Below, piece after piece: positions 26,837 to 35,350 of a DNA stretch of 61,075 nucleotides. Below the pieces are notes generated by a model. It was not told the origin of the DNA. It saw only the letters and a program-made list of their open reading frames with translations, and did not search any database. The DNA lies in the NCBI GenBank assembly GCA_949300145.1, contig CASGDA010000012.1, positions 1 through 61,075 on the forward strand, given 5' to 3'. The DNA comes from an uncultured Treponema sp. (lineage in GTDB: Bacteria; Spirochaetota; Spirochaetia; Treponematales; Treponemataceae). The position numbers were made by a program, and so were the translations under genes. Position 1 is the stretch's first letter; every line of letters begins with the position of its first letter.

Positions 26837-28027
26837 ATGGCTCTTCCATGTTATTTTTTCCATGTTGACCTGGACGCTTTTTTTTCCTCCGTTGAACAGC
26901 TGGATCATCCGGAGTACAGGGGGAAACCGGTCATTGTTTCCGGACAGGGGAAACGCGGGGTTGTCTCAACCTGTTCCTACGAAGCGCGCAGGTTCGGGGT
27001 GCATTCCGCGATGCCTAAGGCAAAGGCGCAGCAGCTGTGTCCACATGGTATTTTCCTTCCGCCGGATATGCACCGTTACCATGAGAAATCAAAGGAAGTG
27101 ATGGAGGTATTTCACCGGTATTCAGCCGATGTTCAGAGACTGTCCATAGACGAGGCCTTCCTTGATATGACGGGAACGGAAAAACTGTTCGGCCCGATAG
27201 AAGAAACCGCGAAAAGACTAAAGAAGGAAATCCTTTCAGAAACGGGTCTCTCTGTTTCTGTAGGTGTAGCGCAGAACAAATACATTGCAAAAATCGCGTC
27301 GGGATTCATGAAGCCGGACGGTCTGACAATTGTCCTGGATAAAGACGCAAAGGCTTTCATGGAATCACTGCCGTTAAAAGACGTCTGGGGAGTAGGAAAA
27401 AAAACGAGGGAGAGGCTGGAAGGCGCCGGACTTAAGACCACAAAAAGCATACTTTCCGTATCGGAAAATCTATTGAAAAGCATCTTAGGGGACGCGGCGG
27501 GACATTTTTTATATTCGGCTGTCCGGGGGATAGATCCGGGGTTTTTCTCAACACAGCCCGCGGAAAAATCCATAAGCAACGAAAAAACCTTTGAGCATGA
27601 CATACAGGATTTTAACATTCTGGAAACAATTCTTTTTGATTTGTCCCAGGAGCTGACATACAGAATGTTTGAAGAAAATGTAACCTCCCGGACGGTCAGC
27701 ATAAAAATACGCTACGGGGATTTCAGGACCACAACAGCGCAGTCAACGGCGGAAGAGTCCGTAAATGATTCCCAGGACCTCTTCCAAAGATTGAAAACAC
27801 TTTTTGCAAAAAAATATGAGAAGGGAATGCCGGTGAGGCTTTTGGGGGCCGGGCTGCAGAATATAACCGATGGCAGACTTCCGGCGCAAAAAGAACTGTT
27901 TGAATCCGGCAGGGAAAAGAAACGGTCCGTGGAAGAGGCTGTTTACAAACTGAGCAAAAAAATGGGAAAAAAAATAGTAACCAGGGCAAGGTTAATAAAC
28001 AACAGCGGAAAAGACATCAGAAAATGA
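26837..28027 (+). CDS. dinB: DNA polymerase IV (Y-family)
   Basis: 396 residues of the Y family. The palm carries FHVDLDAFFSSVEQ (D11, D13) and SIDEAFLDMT (D105, E106). The fingers hold CSYEARRFGVHSAMP. HhH motifs occur in KDVWGVGKKTRERLEGAGL, and the little-finger domain follows (SISNEKTF, RTVSIKIRYGDF). It performs translesion synthesis and lacks proofreading. No LexA-type box is seen: the gene starts two bases after the upstream membrane-protein gene and is probably expressed with it. The C-terminus lacks an obvious QLxLF clamp-binding motif, although QKELFESGR near residue 355 is a candidate. Confidence 0.93.
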   Translation: MALPCYFFHVDLDAFFSSVEQLDHPEYRGKPVIVSGQGKRGVVSTCSYEARRFGVHSAMPKAKAQQLCPHGIFLPPDMHRYHEKSKEVMEVFHRYSADVQRLSIDEAFLDMTGTEKLFGPIEETAKRLKKEILSETGLSVSVGVAQNKYIAKIASGFMKPDGLTIVLDKDAKAFMESLPLKDVWGVGKKTRERLEGAGLKTTKSILSVSENLLKSILGDAAGHFLYSAVRGIDPGFFSTQPAEKSISNEKTFEHDIQDFNILETILFDLSQELTYRMFEENVTSRTVSIKIRYGDFRTTTAQSTAEESVNDSQDLFQRLKTLFAKKYEKGMPVRLLGAGLQNITDGRLPAQKELFESGREKKRSVEEAVYKLSKKMGKKIVTRARLINNSGKDIRK

Positions 28028-28041
28028 ACCGTCTTGCCCTG
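27982..28041. repeat. Inverted repeat at the dinB/NHL convergence
   Basis: CAGGGCAAG (27982-27990) pairs with CTTGCCCTG (28033-28041) around a 42-base loop that spans the dinB stop. No T-run follows on either strand, so a bidirectional terminator is possible but weak. Confidence 0.4.
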
Positions 28042-28057
28042 ACGCAGAAAATCATTG

Positions 28058-30121
28058 TCACTGCAACGGAGCGAAATACCCGATTTCATCCCTTCCGGAT
28101 CTATTCATAAGGTAAACCTCAACCTCCACAGGAAGGTAAGCTTCTCCGAAATTTGAAGACCTCAAAGATTCAAAAGAAAGGGAATAAAACCCGTTCGGGC
28201 CTTCCAGGATATCCTCAACCATCCGGGACAACCCCTGCTCCCGGTAAACATACCAGGTTTTGCCGCCGGTAAAATCAGCGATGTAAGTATATTCATCCGG
28301 AAGGGAACCTTTCCTCAAATTGACAGCGGAAAAAACAATGCCGTTGTTCTGCAGATAAGCCGTAAGGGAATCAAGTCCGTAATGGGCGAAACCCTCCGGT
28401 GAAACCTCCCCGGAAGAAAGGTAAATAACAGCCCTTCTGGGAGAGGCATTCACAAGCCCGTTAGCGGCGAGGCGCAATCCCAAATCAAAGCGCCAGCCGG
28501 AAGAAGCTTCCGCGGCGGGGGTGAATTCCTCCCACCAGGAATCACGGGGGTTACCTGATCCCTCCAAAACGGGAACCTCCCCCGCGGAAACAACGGTCAA
28601 TGTCCCCCGTCCTGCGACAGCCTCGGAAATCTCTTTAAGGGCTGAACGTACAGCGGGAAGATAAGCGTCCGAACCGGCGCTGCGGTCTATTAGAACACTG
28701 ATGTCACAGTTATCGTTGGAGAATCCCGCCCCTACCAGCTTGAAATCGGACGCCGGATATTTGTCTTCCGTCAGAATAAAATTATTGTCTTTAAGCCCGG
28801 TTATGGGCCGCCTGTTCCTGTCCTCAACCCGGACATCAACCGTCACAAGGGGAAACCTGTCCGCGTTTATCCTTTCAATCTGGACAAAAAGACCGCCCGC
28901 AAGATCACTCATTTTTGAAGCGACCTGGATGCAGTTACCTTCATAGTCCGCAAGAAGGATATTCCCGTTTACGTCAGGAACCGCTGTTATAATGCGGACG
29001 GGAACATTCCCGAGGTTCGCGAGATCCGAAACAGCCCCGGAAACAGGATCTATGGCTACAGCCCTGTTTTTCACGGCGGCAATCAAAGAGCCTTTCCAAG
29101 CCCGCAGGGACTCGATCCCGGGAAGGGAACCGGATGGAAGCAGGGTTGAAATGTAGTTGCCGGAGGTATCGAAAACATAAACGGAACCGGCGACAGAATC
29201 CGCGGCGTAAATCATTCCATCGATGCAGGCGACTCCCGACGGGGCCGAAAATCCGGGCGTTTCAGAAGAACCCTTCCCGAAAGAAAACAGAGGCTCAAAA
29301 GCACTGTTGAAAACACAAATACGGGCGTTACCGAAATCAGAAACGTATATATTACCGGAGCCGTCTTCAGTCATATATTGCGGACCGAGAAACCGGCCTT
29401 CACCCCTTCCCTTTTCCCCGAAGGACGAAACATAAAAGCCGTTTTTATCCAGAACGGAAATTCTGTCGGCGGCCACTTCCGAAACAAGGATATTTCCGCC
29501 TGATGTGTACAAGATGTCAAACGGCCGGTCAAAGCCGCTGACGGGGCCCCGGACCCTGGCGGAAATTTTCCCGTTTACGTCAAAACGGATAAGCTCATTG
29601 GAACCGTAAGCGGCGGCCCAGAATGTACCGTCAGCGGACGGCAGCAGGGAAACAGGCTGGGAAAACAGGGTGTTTTCCCCCTGCACCGCGGATATAAGTC
29701 CGGTTTCAACATATCTGTCGGAAAAATCAGGAGAAGGACGGATGGTCCGCCTTTCCCTCACGATTTCAATTCTGTTTTGAAGAAGCTCCGCCCCGTAACC
29801 CGATTCAGCGGCAAATTCCCAGTGCTGCAGGGCGGTTCCTTCCGCTCCGGTACGGAAATAAGCCCTGCCCAGCCAGTCCAGAATCAGGGGATTGCCCGGA
29901 ACATACGAAAGCGCCTTTTCAAAAACCATCAGCGAATCATTGAAGGAACCGCGGTAATAAGCCTGCACGCCTCTGCGGAATTCCTCTTCCGCTATCAGTT
30001 TGTCTGCGGAAGAAGGTTCCGTGGATGAAACCTGCGACTGCGGGAAAACCGTCATCGTTAAAAACAGCGCAAAGCCTAAAAGAAATATTTTCGGGAAATT
30101 CCCTGTAAAACCGCCTTTCAT
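28058..30121 (-). CDS. Exported TPR-NHL beta-propeller protein with degenerate vWA-like end
   Basis: 687 residues. A signal peptide (NFPKIFLLGFALFLTMTVFPQ) precedes two TPR-like helices (about 40-110), then NHL-type propeller blades of about 45 residues (FDVNGKISARVRG, GNIYVSDFGNARICVF, GMIYAADSVAGSVYVF). The C-terminal third resembles a von Willebrand A fold: DISVLIDRSAGSDAYLP stands where DxSxS is expected, but the last serine is missing. It probably works as an extracytoplasmic scaffold; treponemes are known to carry TPR/NHL proteins of this type, without a settled function. A TTG further upstream (30175) overlaps the TPR gene, so ATG 30121 is chosen. Confidence 0.78.
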   Translation of the reverse strand: MKGGFTGNFPKIFLLGFALFLTMTVFPQSQVSSTEPSSADKLIAEEEFRRGVQAYYRGSFNDSLMVFEKALSYVPGNPLILDWLGRAYFRTGAEGTALQHWEFAAESGYGAELLQNRIEIVRERRTIRPSPDFSDRYVETGLISAVQGENTLFSQPVSLLPSADGTFWAAAYGSNELIRFDVNGKISARVRGPVSGFDRPFDILYTSGGNILVSEVAADRISVLDKNGFYVSSFGEKGRGEGRFLGPQYMTEDGSGNIYVSDFGNARICVFNSAFEPLFSFGKGSSETPGFSAPSGVACIDGMIYAADSVAGSVYVFDTSGNYISTLLPSGSLPGIESLRAWKGSLIAAVKNRAVAIDPVSGAVSDLANLGNVPVRIITAVPDVNGNILLADYEGNCIQVASKMSDLAGGLFVQIERINADRFPLVTVDVRVEDRNRRPITGLKDNNFILTEDKYPASDFKLVGAGFSNDNCDISVLIDRSAGSDAYLPAVRSALKEISEAVAGRGTLTVVSAGEVPVLEGSGNPRDSWWEEFTPAAEASSGWRFDLGLRLAANGLVNASPRRAVIYLSSGEVSPEGFAHYGLDSLTAYLQNNGIVFSAVNLRKGSLPDEYTYIADFTGGKTWYVYREQGLSRMVEDILEGPNGFYSLSFESLRSSNFGEAYLPVEVEVYLMNRSGRDEIGYFAPLQ

Positions 30122-30140
30122 ATTTTCCGCAGACACTCCG

Positions 30141-30809
30141 TCATCCCCGTGAAATTTCTTCAAAATGTTCTTCAATAATTTTATTACCGGGGAGCTTCTC
30201 CCGGGCGCGCTTCAAATACGTGCGGGCTTCCTTGTCCAACCCCAGCTTGTAGTAAACCCAGCCCAGGGAATCAAGGTAAGCCGGATTCTCCGGATTTTCG
30301 CCGAACGCCTTTTTGCAGAGTGAAAGAGCCCTGGTCAAATCCCTGCCGACATCCGCAAGTATATATCCAAGTCCGTTGAGGGCGGTGCTGTTGGAGTCAT
30401 CCAGCTCCAGGGCTTTTTCGTACCAATCCAAAGACTCCTCGACTTTTCCGAAACTGTACGCGATAAATCCGAGGGAGGAAAAAACCTGCGGGGATTCGTA
30501 CCCGGATTCTATCAGTTTTTTCAACTCAAAATCGGCGAGCCTTGTCCTTCCAGTAAAAACATACAAAACGGCAAGGGTCAGCCTGCATTGATAAACACGG
30601 GCCAGATCCGTATCAACGGTAACAACCTGCTCCAGATAAACGAGCGCGTCTTCATGTTTTCCCAGTCTGGCGAAACACAAACCTATAAAATAGGCTAATT
30701 CGGAATTTCCGCCCGCTTCTGAAGAAGGAATCCCCAGAAAAACGGACAAAGCATCGCTGTATTCACCCTTTTTATACAGGCGCACACCCTCTTTCATTGA
30801 CTCCGTCAT
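30141..30809 (-). CDS. Tetratricopeptide-repeat protein
   Basis: 222 residues built of about six TPR units: LYKKGEYSDALSVFLG, CFARLGKHEDALVYLEQ, IAYSFGKVEESLDWYEKALE, ILADVGRDLTRALSLCKKA, GWVYYKLGLDKEARTYLKRA. No signal peptide, so probably a cytoplasmic protein-interaction scaffold. The ATG overlaps the surE stop (ATGA) with GGGAGG upstream, so the two are coupled. An ATG ten codons earlier would overlap surE further and lacks a Shine-Dalgarno. It is followed 20 bases on by the TPR-NHL gene, suggesting they work together. Confidence 0.82.
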   Translation of the reverse strand: MTESMKEGVRLYKKGEYSDALSVFLGIPSSEAGGNSELAYFIGLCFARLGKHEDALVYLEQVVTVDTDLARVYQCRLTLAVLYVFTGRTRLADFELKKLIESGYESPQVFSSLGFIAYSFGKVEESLDWYEKALELDDSNSTALNGLGYILADVGRDLTRALSLCKKAFGENPENPAYLDSLGWVYYKLGLDKEARTYLKRAREKLPGNKIIEEHFEEISRG

Positions 30810-31672
30810 TTTCCCTCCCCGGTCAAAACGGTTCCGCACAAAGCGCAGGAATCAGGCATAAACAAAGTATTCTCATCCCGCAAAAATGATACTGGCTGGA
30901 CAGAAACGGCGGACACGGAAATAAATCCATCCCTGACCGCCTCCCAGTCATCTTCAGGAACAGAAACAGTATTTATGAATCCGCCTTCAAAAACACATTC
31001 AAGAGGAGACCTGCATTCTCCGTATGCACCGGCTGTTTTATCCCGGTCGGAAATCCTCATTGAATCATGGTACACCCTCCGGCACAGGGTTGTCATTTTA
31101 AAACCCCGGTACTTCCCGGAAGACACGGCGTTTATGTTTATAAAAACATCCTCGCTGCACATATTCATCAGGGACTCAAGATTGAGGACGGAAAAATCCG
31201 CAAGGGAATCCCAGTAAACAGGGTTTTCATCCCTGGAATTTCCGGGAAAAGGATTTTCGGAAGGCCCGCCGGAAGAACCGCAGGTTTCCTCCGTCACAAG
31301 GCTCACAGCTATCCCCGGAATCCCGTAAATAGCGGCCTGCCTCGCGGCGGCACATGTTCCGGAGAACAGAACGTCCGTCCCCAAATTGGCCCCGAGATTT
31401 ATGCCGGACAAAACCGCGTCAGGCATAGCGGGAAGAATTCCGCTTACAGCGGCTATGACACAATCCGCGGGTTTCCCGGAACAGGCGAAAGTCTGACGGG
31501 CGGTTTCAACAATTTTGAGGGGTTTTGAAAGGGAAATTCCATGGGAAACCCCCGACCGGTTTTCCGACGGGGCGACAACCCATACGTCATGATTCCTTTT
31601 TTTCAGCGAAAGAACAAGGGCTTTCAATCCGGAGGCATCAACCCCGTCATCATTTGTAACTAAAACAAGCAT
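30806..31672 (-). CDS. surE: 5'/3'-nucleotidase SurE
   Basis: 288 residues. LVTNDDGVDASGLKAL carries the metal-binding Asp pair of SurE; APSENRSGVSHGIS and SGINLGANLGTDVLFSGTCAAAR are the other family signatures. It dephosphorylates nucleoside monophosphates and some other phosphates in the cytoplasm. The C-terminal half, with DVFININ and LRDENTLFMPDSCALCG, is longer than in E. coli SurE. In-frame alternatives extend eight codons upstream, but ATG 31672 begins just before the conserved strand. It lies 49 bases after the galK-like gene and overlaps the TPR gene. Confidence 0.9.
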   Translation of the reverse strand: MLVLVTNDDGVDASGLKALVLSLKKRNHDVWVVAPSENRSGVSHGISLSKPLKIVETARQTFACSGKPADCVIAAVSGILPAMPDAVLSGINLGANLGTDVLFSGTCAAARQAAIYGIPGIAVSLVTEETCGSSGGPSENPFPGNSRDENPVYWDSLADFSVLNLESLMNMCSEDVFININAVSSGKYRGFKMTTLCRRVYHDSMRISDRDKTAGAYGECRSPLECVFEGGFINTVSVPEDDWEAVRDGFISVSAVSVQPVSFLRDENTLFMPDSCALCGTVLTGEGK

Positions 31673-31721
31673 ATCCCACCATACTACCAATAACAATATT
31701 ATACTACATTATACTACACCA

Positions 31722-32891
31722 TTATAATATAACCGCAGCCGAAGAAGGGGTTACAGTATAAAAAGACGGTTTAAATCCGAAAATCCGCTCATAATCCTCC
31801 AGCTTTGAGACAAAGGCGGGAAAATCATCGGATTTCATCACCGCATAGGCGCATCCTCCGAACCCCCTGCCGGTCAGCCTCGAACAGACGAGGGCGGGTT
31901 TTTCAGGCACAATGAATTCCTGAACCCTTTTGACAATCCAGTCAATTTCAGGGCAGGAAATTTCAAAATAGTCGCGCAGGCCTTCATGGGAACGGATAAC
32001 CGCCTTTGAAAATTCGGCGTAATCCTTCTTTTTAAGAAGCCGCACGGCATCGTCCACCCTGGCGGCCTCATTCAAAATAAAAGCGGCCCGCCTGCGCACA
32101 GACTCCGGAATTCCGGGAATTTCATTAAGGGTCGCTTCATCCATGGAAGAAAAATCAGCGGGAACATCCTTTGAAGCACGGACAATTTCGTAAGCGCGGA
32201 TACATTCCTTGATGCGTAAATCCAGCTCCTCCCTTGCGAAGATTCTGGGAACCTTGGAATCAACCAAAACCACCGAATAACCCTTTGCCGGGAAAGAACT
32301 CAGCTCGAAGGAATTCCCGCGGTAATCTGTTTTTATGCAATATCCCTTCCTGGCGTAAAGAGCGCAGAAAATATCAGCCCGGTGGGAGTGGGTGTTTAAA
32401 AAACAGGTGTTCGCCCTCTCAATAATTGAAATAAGGGTCTTGTCCTGCATTTTTCCGCGTCTGCCGGAATACAGGAAGCGTCTCAAAACAAGAGCAAGCC
32501 CGACCTTCATGGCGTTGGGGTTACCGAACCCCGAGTCAGGAGGAATGTCAGACAGAATGGTGATATTCAACCCAGGAACGTCCTTACCGGCTTCCATAAA
32601 CGAGGAAATAACCGCCTTCAGGGAGTTCACCCAGCGGTCTTCCTTCCTGTATTTCAAATTGGAAGGGGATATTTTCTTTCTTTCCCCTGTTTTTACAGAA
32701 TAAATCCTGTATCCTGCGTCTTCCCTGGGGGAAATTGAAATAAAAAGCCTGAAATCAATGGCCATGGAAAGAGTGTTCCCCCCGGCAAACCAGGTATGCT
32801 CTCCCAACAGGTGAAATCGTCCGGGAACAGATGCCGCCGCCGCGGGTTCGCAACCATATTCCGCTTTATGGCATTCTCCAATTCTTTCCAT
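31722..32891 (-). CDS. Galactokinase-like GHMP kinase with altered motif 2
   Basis: 389 residues. GRFHLLGEHTWFAGG matches the galactokinase N-terminal signature (GRxNLIGEHTDY), and SRLTGRGFGGCAY is a normal GHMP motif 3. THSHRADIFCAL holds an Asp where the catalytic base of GalK is expected. However motif 2, normally GxGLSSSA, reads DSGFGNPNAMKV: all three phosphate-binding serines are gone. It may have lost or changed kinase activity, or it may be a regulatory homologue (compare Gal3-type proteins). No Shine-Dalgarno precedes ATG 32891, and a promoter ends only about eight bases upstream, so the mRNA may be leaderless. Because of the altered motif I give no gene symbol. Confidence 0.78.
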   Translation of the reverse strand: MERIGECHKAEYGCEPAAAASVPGRFHLLGEHTWFAGGNTLSMAIDFRLFISISPREDAGYRIYSVKTGERKKISPSNLKYRKEDRWVNSLKAVISSFMEAGKDVPGLNITILSDIPPDSGFGNPNAMKVGLALVLRRFLYSGRRGKMQDKTLISIIERANTCFLNTHSHRADIFCALYARKGYCIKTDYRGNSFELSSFPAKGYSVVLVDSKVPRIFAREELDLRIKECIRAYEIVRASKDVPADFSSMDEATLNEIPGIPESVRRRAAFILNEAARVDDAVRLLKKKDYAEFSKAVIRSHEGLRDYFEISCPEIDWIVKRVQEFIVPEKPALVCSRLTGRGFGGCAYAVMKSDDFPAFVSKLEDYERIFGFKPSFYTVTPSSAAVIL

Positions 32892-32899
32892 ATTAAGAT

Positions 32900-32928
32900 A
32901 TAATAGATGTTATATTGAAACAATTCAA
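32900..32928 (-). promoter_or_regulatory. Promoter of the galK-like operon; divergent AT-rich region
   Basis: The minus strand reads TTGAAT, 17 bases, TATTAT, ending eight bases before the galK-like ATG. On the plus strand TATAAT (32899-32904) faces lnt without a convincing -35. The whole divergent gap is only 42 bases. Confidence 0.5.
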
Positions 32929-32933
32929 GAAAA

Positions 32934-34592
32934 ATGAGTAAAATGATGGAAATTATGTCGGTTTTTTCCCTGTTTTTTTGTACAGTTCTGTCTTCTGTCA
33001 TGCTCTCCCTTGGGATTCCGAATGAATTCCTTCTGGAAGGATCCGCCCTTATGGGGATTTTTTCACTCGCCCCCCTTTATATTTCCCTGAAGGAAGCGCC
33101 TTCCTTTAAAACCGCGGGGATTTTATGCGGGACGCATATTGCGCTGGTCCATCTTTTTTCAAGCTTCTGGCTGGCGAACTTCAAGGATTTTGCGGTTTTC
33201 ACACTAGGCGCCTCCAGTATCGCGTATTTTATCCTCGGAATTCCGGTCGGCTGGGTTTTATTCACGGTGCTGCGCTCCAAAAATCCGGCAAGACCCTTCG
33301 CCTTCGCCGCCTGCTGGGTATGCTGGGAATGGCTTAAATCAACAGGTTTTCTGGCCTATCCCTGGGGAATCCTCCCCATGACAAGCCGTCAGATGGATTT
33401 GTTCATCCAGACAGCCGATATCACAGGTATATGGGGAATTTCCTTCATGTTTTCGGCGGTCTCCGCCTTTGCCGCGGAATTTTTGTACCAGCGGAAACCG
33501 GAAACTGAAACATTTTCTTCCGGTTCCGGCACGGGGAAAAAAGAGATGTTCCCTGGTCTCCTTCTGCTGTTTTTTTTATTCACCGCAGGCTGCGGATACG
33601 GGTTGTACACCATTCACACCCTTCCCGCTCCGGAAACAAGTTTCACCGCCTCGGTTATCCAGCAGAATTCCGATCCCTGGGGAAATGACGGCGGCGTCGC
33701 AAAATCACTCACGGACATACAGAACCTGACAAGAAAGGCCGTCGCAGAGCTTAAGAAAACCACGGGCCGGAAACCGGACATAGTGCTTTGGAGCGAAAGC
33801 TCCCTGCCCTACGCCTATAACATAAACAGAAACCGCTACAAACGTTTCCCGCCCGGAGACGATTTCAGTTCCTTCATGAAAGAAATAAACACGCCTCTTT
33901 TCACCGGCTCCCCATACATTGAGACCGGAAACGGAAAGGAAAAGGCTTACAATGCCGTCATTCTGGTGAACCCCGACGGAACGATAGAGGACTGGTACGC
34001 GAAAATGCAGCTTGTTCCCTTCGCAGAGTACATTCCTTTCACGGAATACAAACCGGTGTCCATGTTTTTCGACGCCCTGATAGGTTTCTCTTCAGGATGG
34101 GAGCCGGGATCAAAAAAAACCCTCTTCAATATAATGGTGAAAGATGAAACCGGGGCAACCGCAGCCATCCCTTTCACAGCCCCCATTTGCTTTGAGGACG
34201 CCTTTCCCCGGATTACAGCCGGCCTCCACAAGGAAGGCGGAAAAGTCCTCATAAATTTGACGAACGACTCCTGGTCAAAAACAGCGAGCGCGGAATACCA
34301 GCACTTTACCACAGCCTTTTTCAGGGCCATAGAACTCAGGACAACACTCATACGCAGCACTAACGGAGGCTTTACCTCCGTAATCTCCCCGTCGGGGGAA
34401 ATCCTTTATTCCCTGCCGATTTTTGAAGAAGCTTTTTTGAATGCGGAAATTCCTGTTTACCCGCATTTCGTAACTTTTTACGCCGCCTTCGGAGACTGGT
34501 TTGTCCTGATGGCCGCGGTATGCGCTGTTTCAGCTGTAATTTCCGTTTTTAAAACCGCTGGAAAAAACTTCGCCGGGAGGAGGCGCTTATGA
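32934..34592 (+). CDS. lnt: Apolipoprotein N-acyltransferase
   Basis: 552 residues. Six or so membrane helices (about 10-220) precede a nitrilase-fold periplasmic domain with the catalytic triad: E288 in LWSESSLPY, K357 in WYAKMQLVPF and C419 in APICFEDAF; a final helix lies near 525-545. It transfers the third acyl chain to the N-terminal cysteine of lipoproteins. AWVCWEWLKSTGF and YPWGILPMTSRQ are typical of Lnt. The N-terminus is ambiguous (several Met codons in the first eight). It overlaps bioY by four bases. Confidence 0.92.
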   Translation: MSKMMEIMSVFSLFFCTVLSSVMLSLGIPNEFLLEGSALMGIFSLAPLYISLKEAPSFKTAGILCGTHIALVHLFSSFWLANFKDFAVFTLGASSIAYFILGIPVGWVLFTVLRSKNPARPFAFAACWVCWEWLKSTGFLAYPWGILPMTSRQMDLFIQTADITGIWGISFMFSAVSAFAAEFLYQRKPETETFSSGSGTGKKEMFPGLLLLFFLFTAGCGYGLYTIHTLPAPETSFTASVIQQNSDPWGNDGGVAKSLTDIQNLTRKAVAELKKTTGRKPDIVLWSESSLPYAYNINRNRYKRFPPGDDFSSFMKEINTPLFTGSPYIETGNGKEKAYNAVILVNPDGTIEDWYAKMQLVPFAEYIPFTEYKPVSMFFDALIGFSSGWEPGSKKTLFNIMVKDETGATAAIPFTAPICFEDAFPRITAGLHKEGGKVLINLTNDSWSKTASAEYQHFTTAFFRAIELRTTLIRSTNGGFTSVISPSGEILYSLPIFEEAFLNAEIPVYPHFVTFYAAFGDWFVLMAAVCAVSAVISVFKTAGKNFAGRRRL

Positions 34593-35176
34593 CAACAAAT
34601 TCGCGGAAGTCCTGCGCTGTAATCGCGGGAGCCCTCATTCTCTGCTTATGTTCAGCCCTTCAAATAGAGATATCAAACGGCCCGGTTCCCCTGACCTTCC
34701 ACAACGCGGCGGCTGTTTTACTCGGAATCCTCCTGGGGCCGTCAGGAGGGGCGGCTTCAGCAGGCATCTTTTTTCTGGCGGGGGCGGCAGGGCTTCCGCT
34801 CTTTCCCGGAACGGTATCAGGGTTTCCGGCCTTCACAACTGTCGCCGGAGGGTATATGACCGGATATTTTATCGGGGCGACCGTCGCAGGATTGTGCGTG
34901 TTGAAATTAAATGACTCCGACAGCGGAATAAAGGCCTTTCCCGCCGTGCTCCACGGCTGTATAAGCGGAATCCTGTCCTCGTATATACCGGCCGTCCTGG
35001 CCTGTAAAAATATCATGGGAATATCCATAGGACAGGCCCTTTTATATGCCTTTGTCCCGTATATCCCGGCGGAGGCTGTGAAACTTGCGGTAATCACCGC
35101 TGCGGCTGGCGTATTAAGACAGAAAGTTTCCTCTTACATTGCAGGCGGAGCCCCTTCCGCGGAGGGAGAATCCTGA
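34589..35176 (+). CDS. bioY: Biotin ECF-transporter substrate-binding protein BioY
   Basis: 195 residues, six helices. The family marks are the early QIEISNGPVPLTFHNAA stretch, GILLGPSGGAASAGIFFLAGAAGLPLF and the GGYMTGYFIGA segment. BioY binds biotin and works with shared EcfA/EcfT energisers elsewhere in the genome, or alone with low efficiency. It overlaps the lnt stop (ATGA). Biotin import fits the biotin-dependent OadA encoded at 58405-60462. After the stop a T-rich stretch (35221-35242) may help end transcription. Confidence 0.92.
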   Translation: MTTNSRKSCAVIAGALILCLCSALQIEISNGPVPLTFHNAAAVLLGILLGPSGGAASAGIFFLAGAAGLPLFPGTVSGFPAFTTVAGGYMTGYFIGATVAGLCVLKLNDSDSGIKAFPAVLHGCISGILSSYIPAVLACKNIMGISIGQALLYAFVPYIPAEAVKLAVITAAAGVLRQKVSSYIAGGAPSAEGES

Positions 35177-35260
35177 CTCTTCCCGAGGCGGATGGGGGAA
35201 ACACAAAAAAGCAGAAAAAATTTCCTTTTTTTTATTTTTTTTCACTGTTTTTGTTGCATA

Positions 35261-35333
35261 ACACTATAAATAGTGATACGATAAACACCGAAATAAATAA
35301 TAACCCTATATACAGTGACACTGTATATAGTAG
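35261..35333 (+). promoter_or_regulatory. NrdR-box-like operators and promoter of nrdR-nrdD
   Basis: Box 1 ACACTATAAATAGTGA (35261-35276) lies between a possible -35 TTGCAT (35254-35259) and -10 TACGAT (35277-35282). Box 2 ACACTGTATATAGTAG (35318-35333) is part of a perfect 25-bp palindrome: arms CTATATACAGTG (35306-35317) and CACTGTATATAG (35319-35330) around one A. All resemble the ACACwATATATwGTGT consensus of NrdR. The gene directly downstream is nrdR, which fits autoregulation. The boxes are about 57 bases apart centre to centre, more than the usual paired spacing, so the palindrome may bring its own pair. Confidence 0.72.
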
Positions 35334-35350
35334 CTCAAGTGAGGTGTCCT

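Noticed and set aside
31722..32891. galK-like gene as a pseudogene
   Set aside because: The frame is intact and other motifs are conserved; only motif 2 differs.
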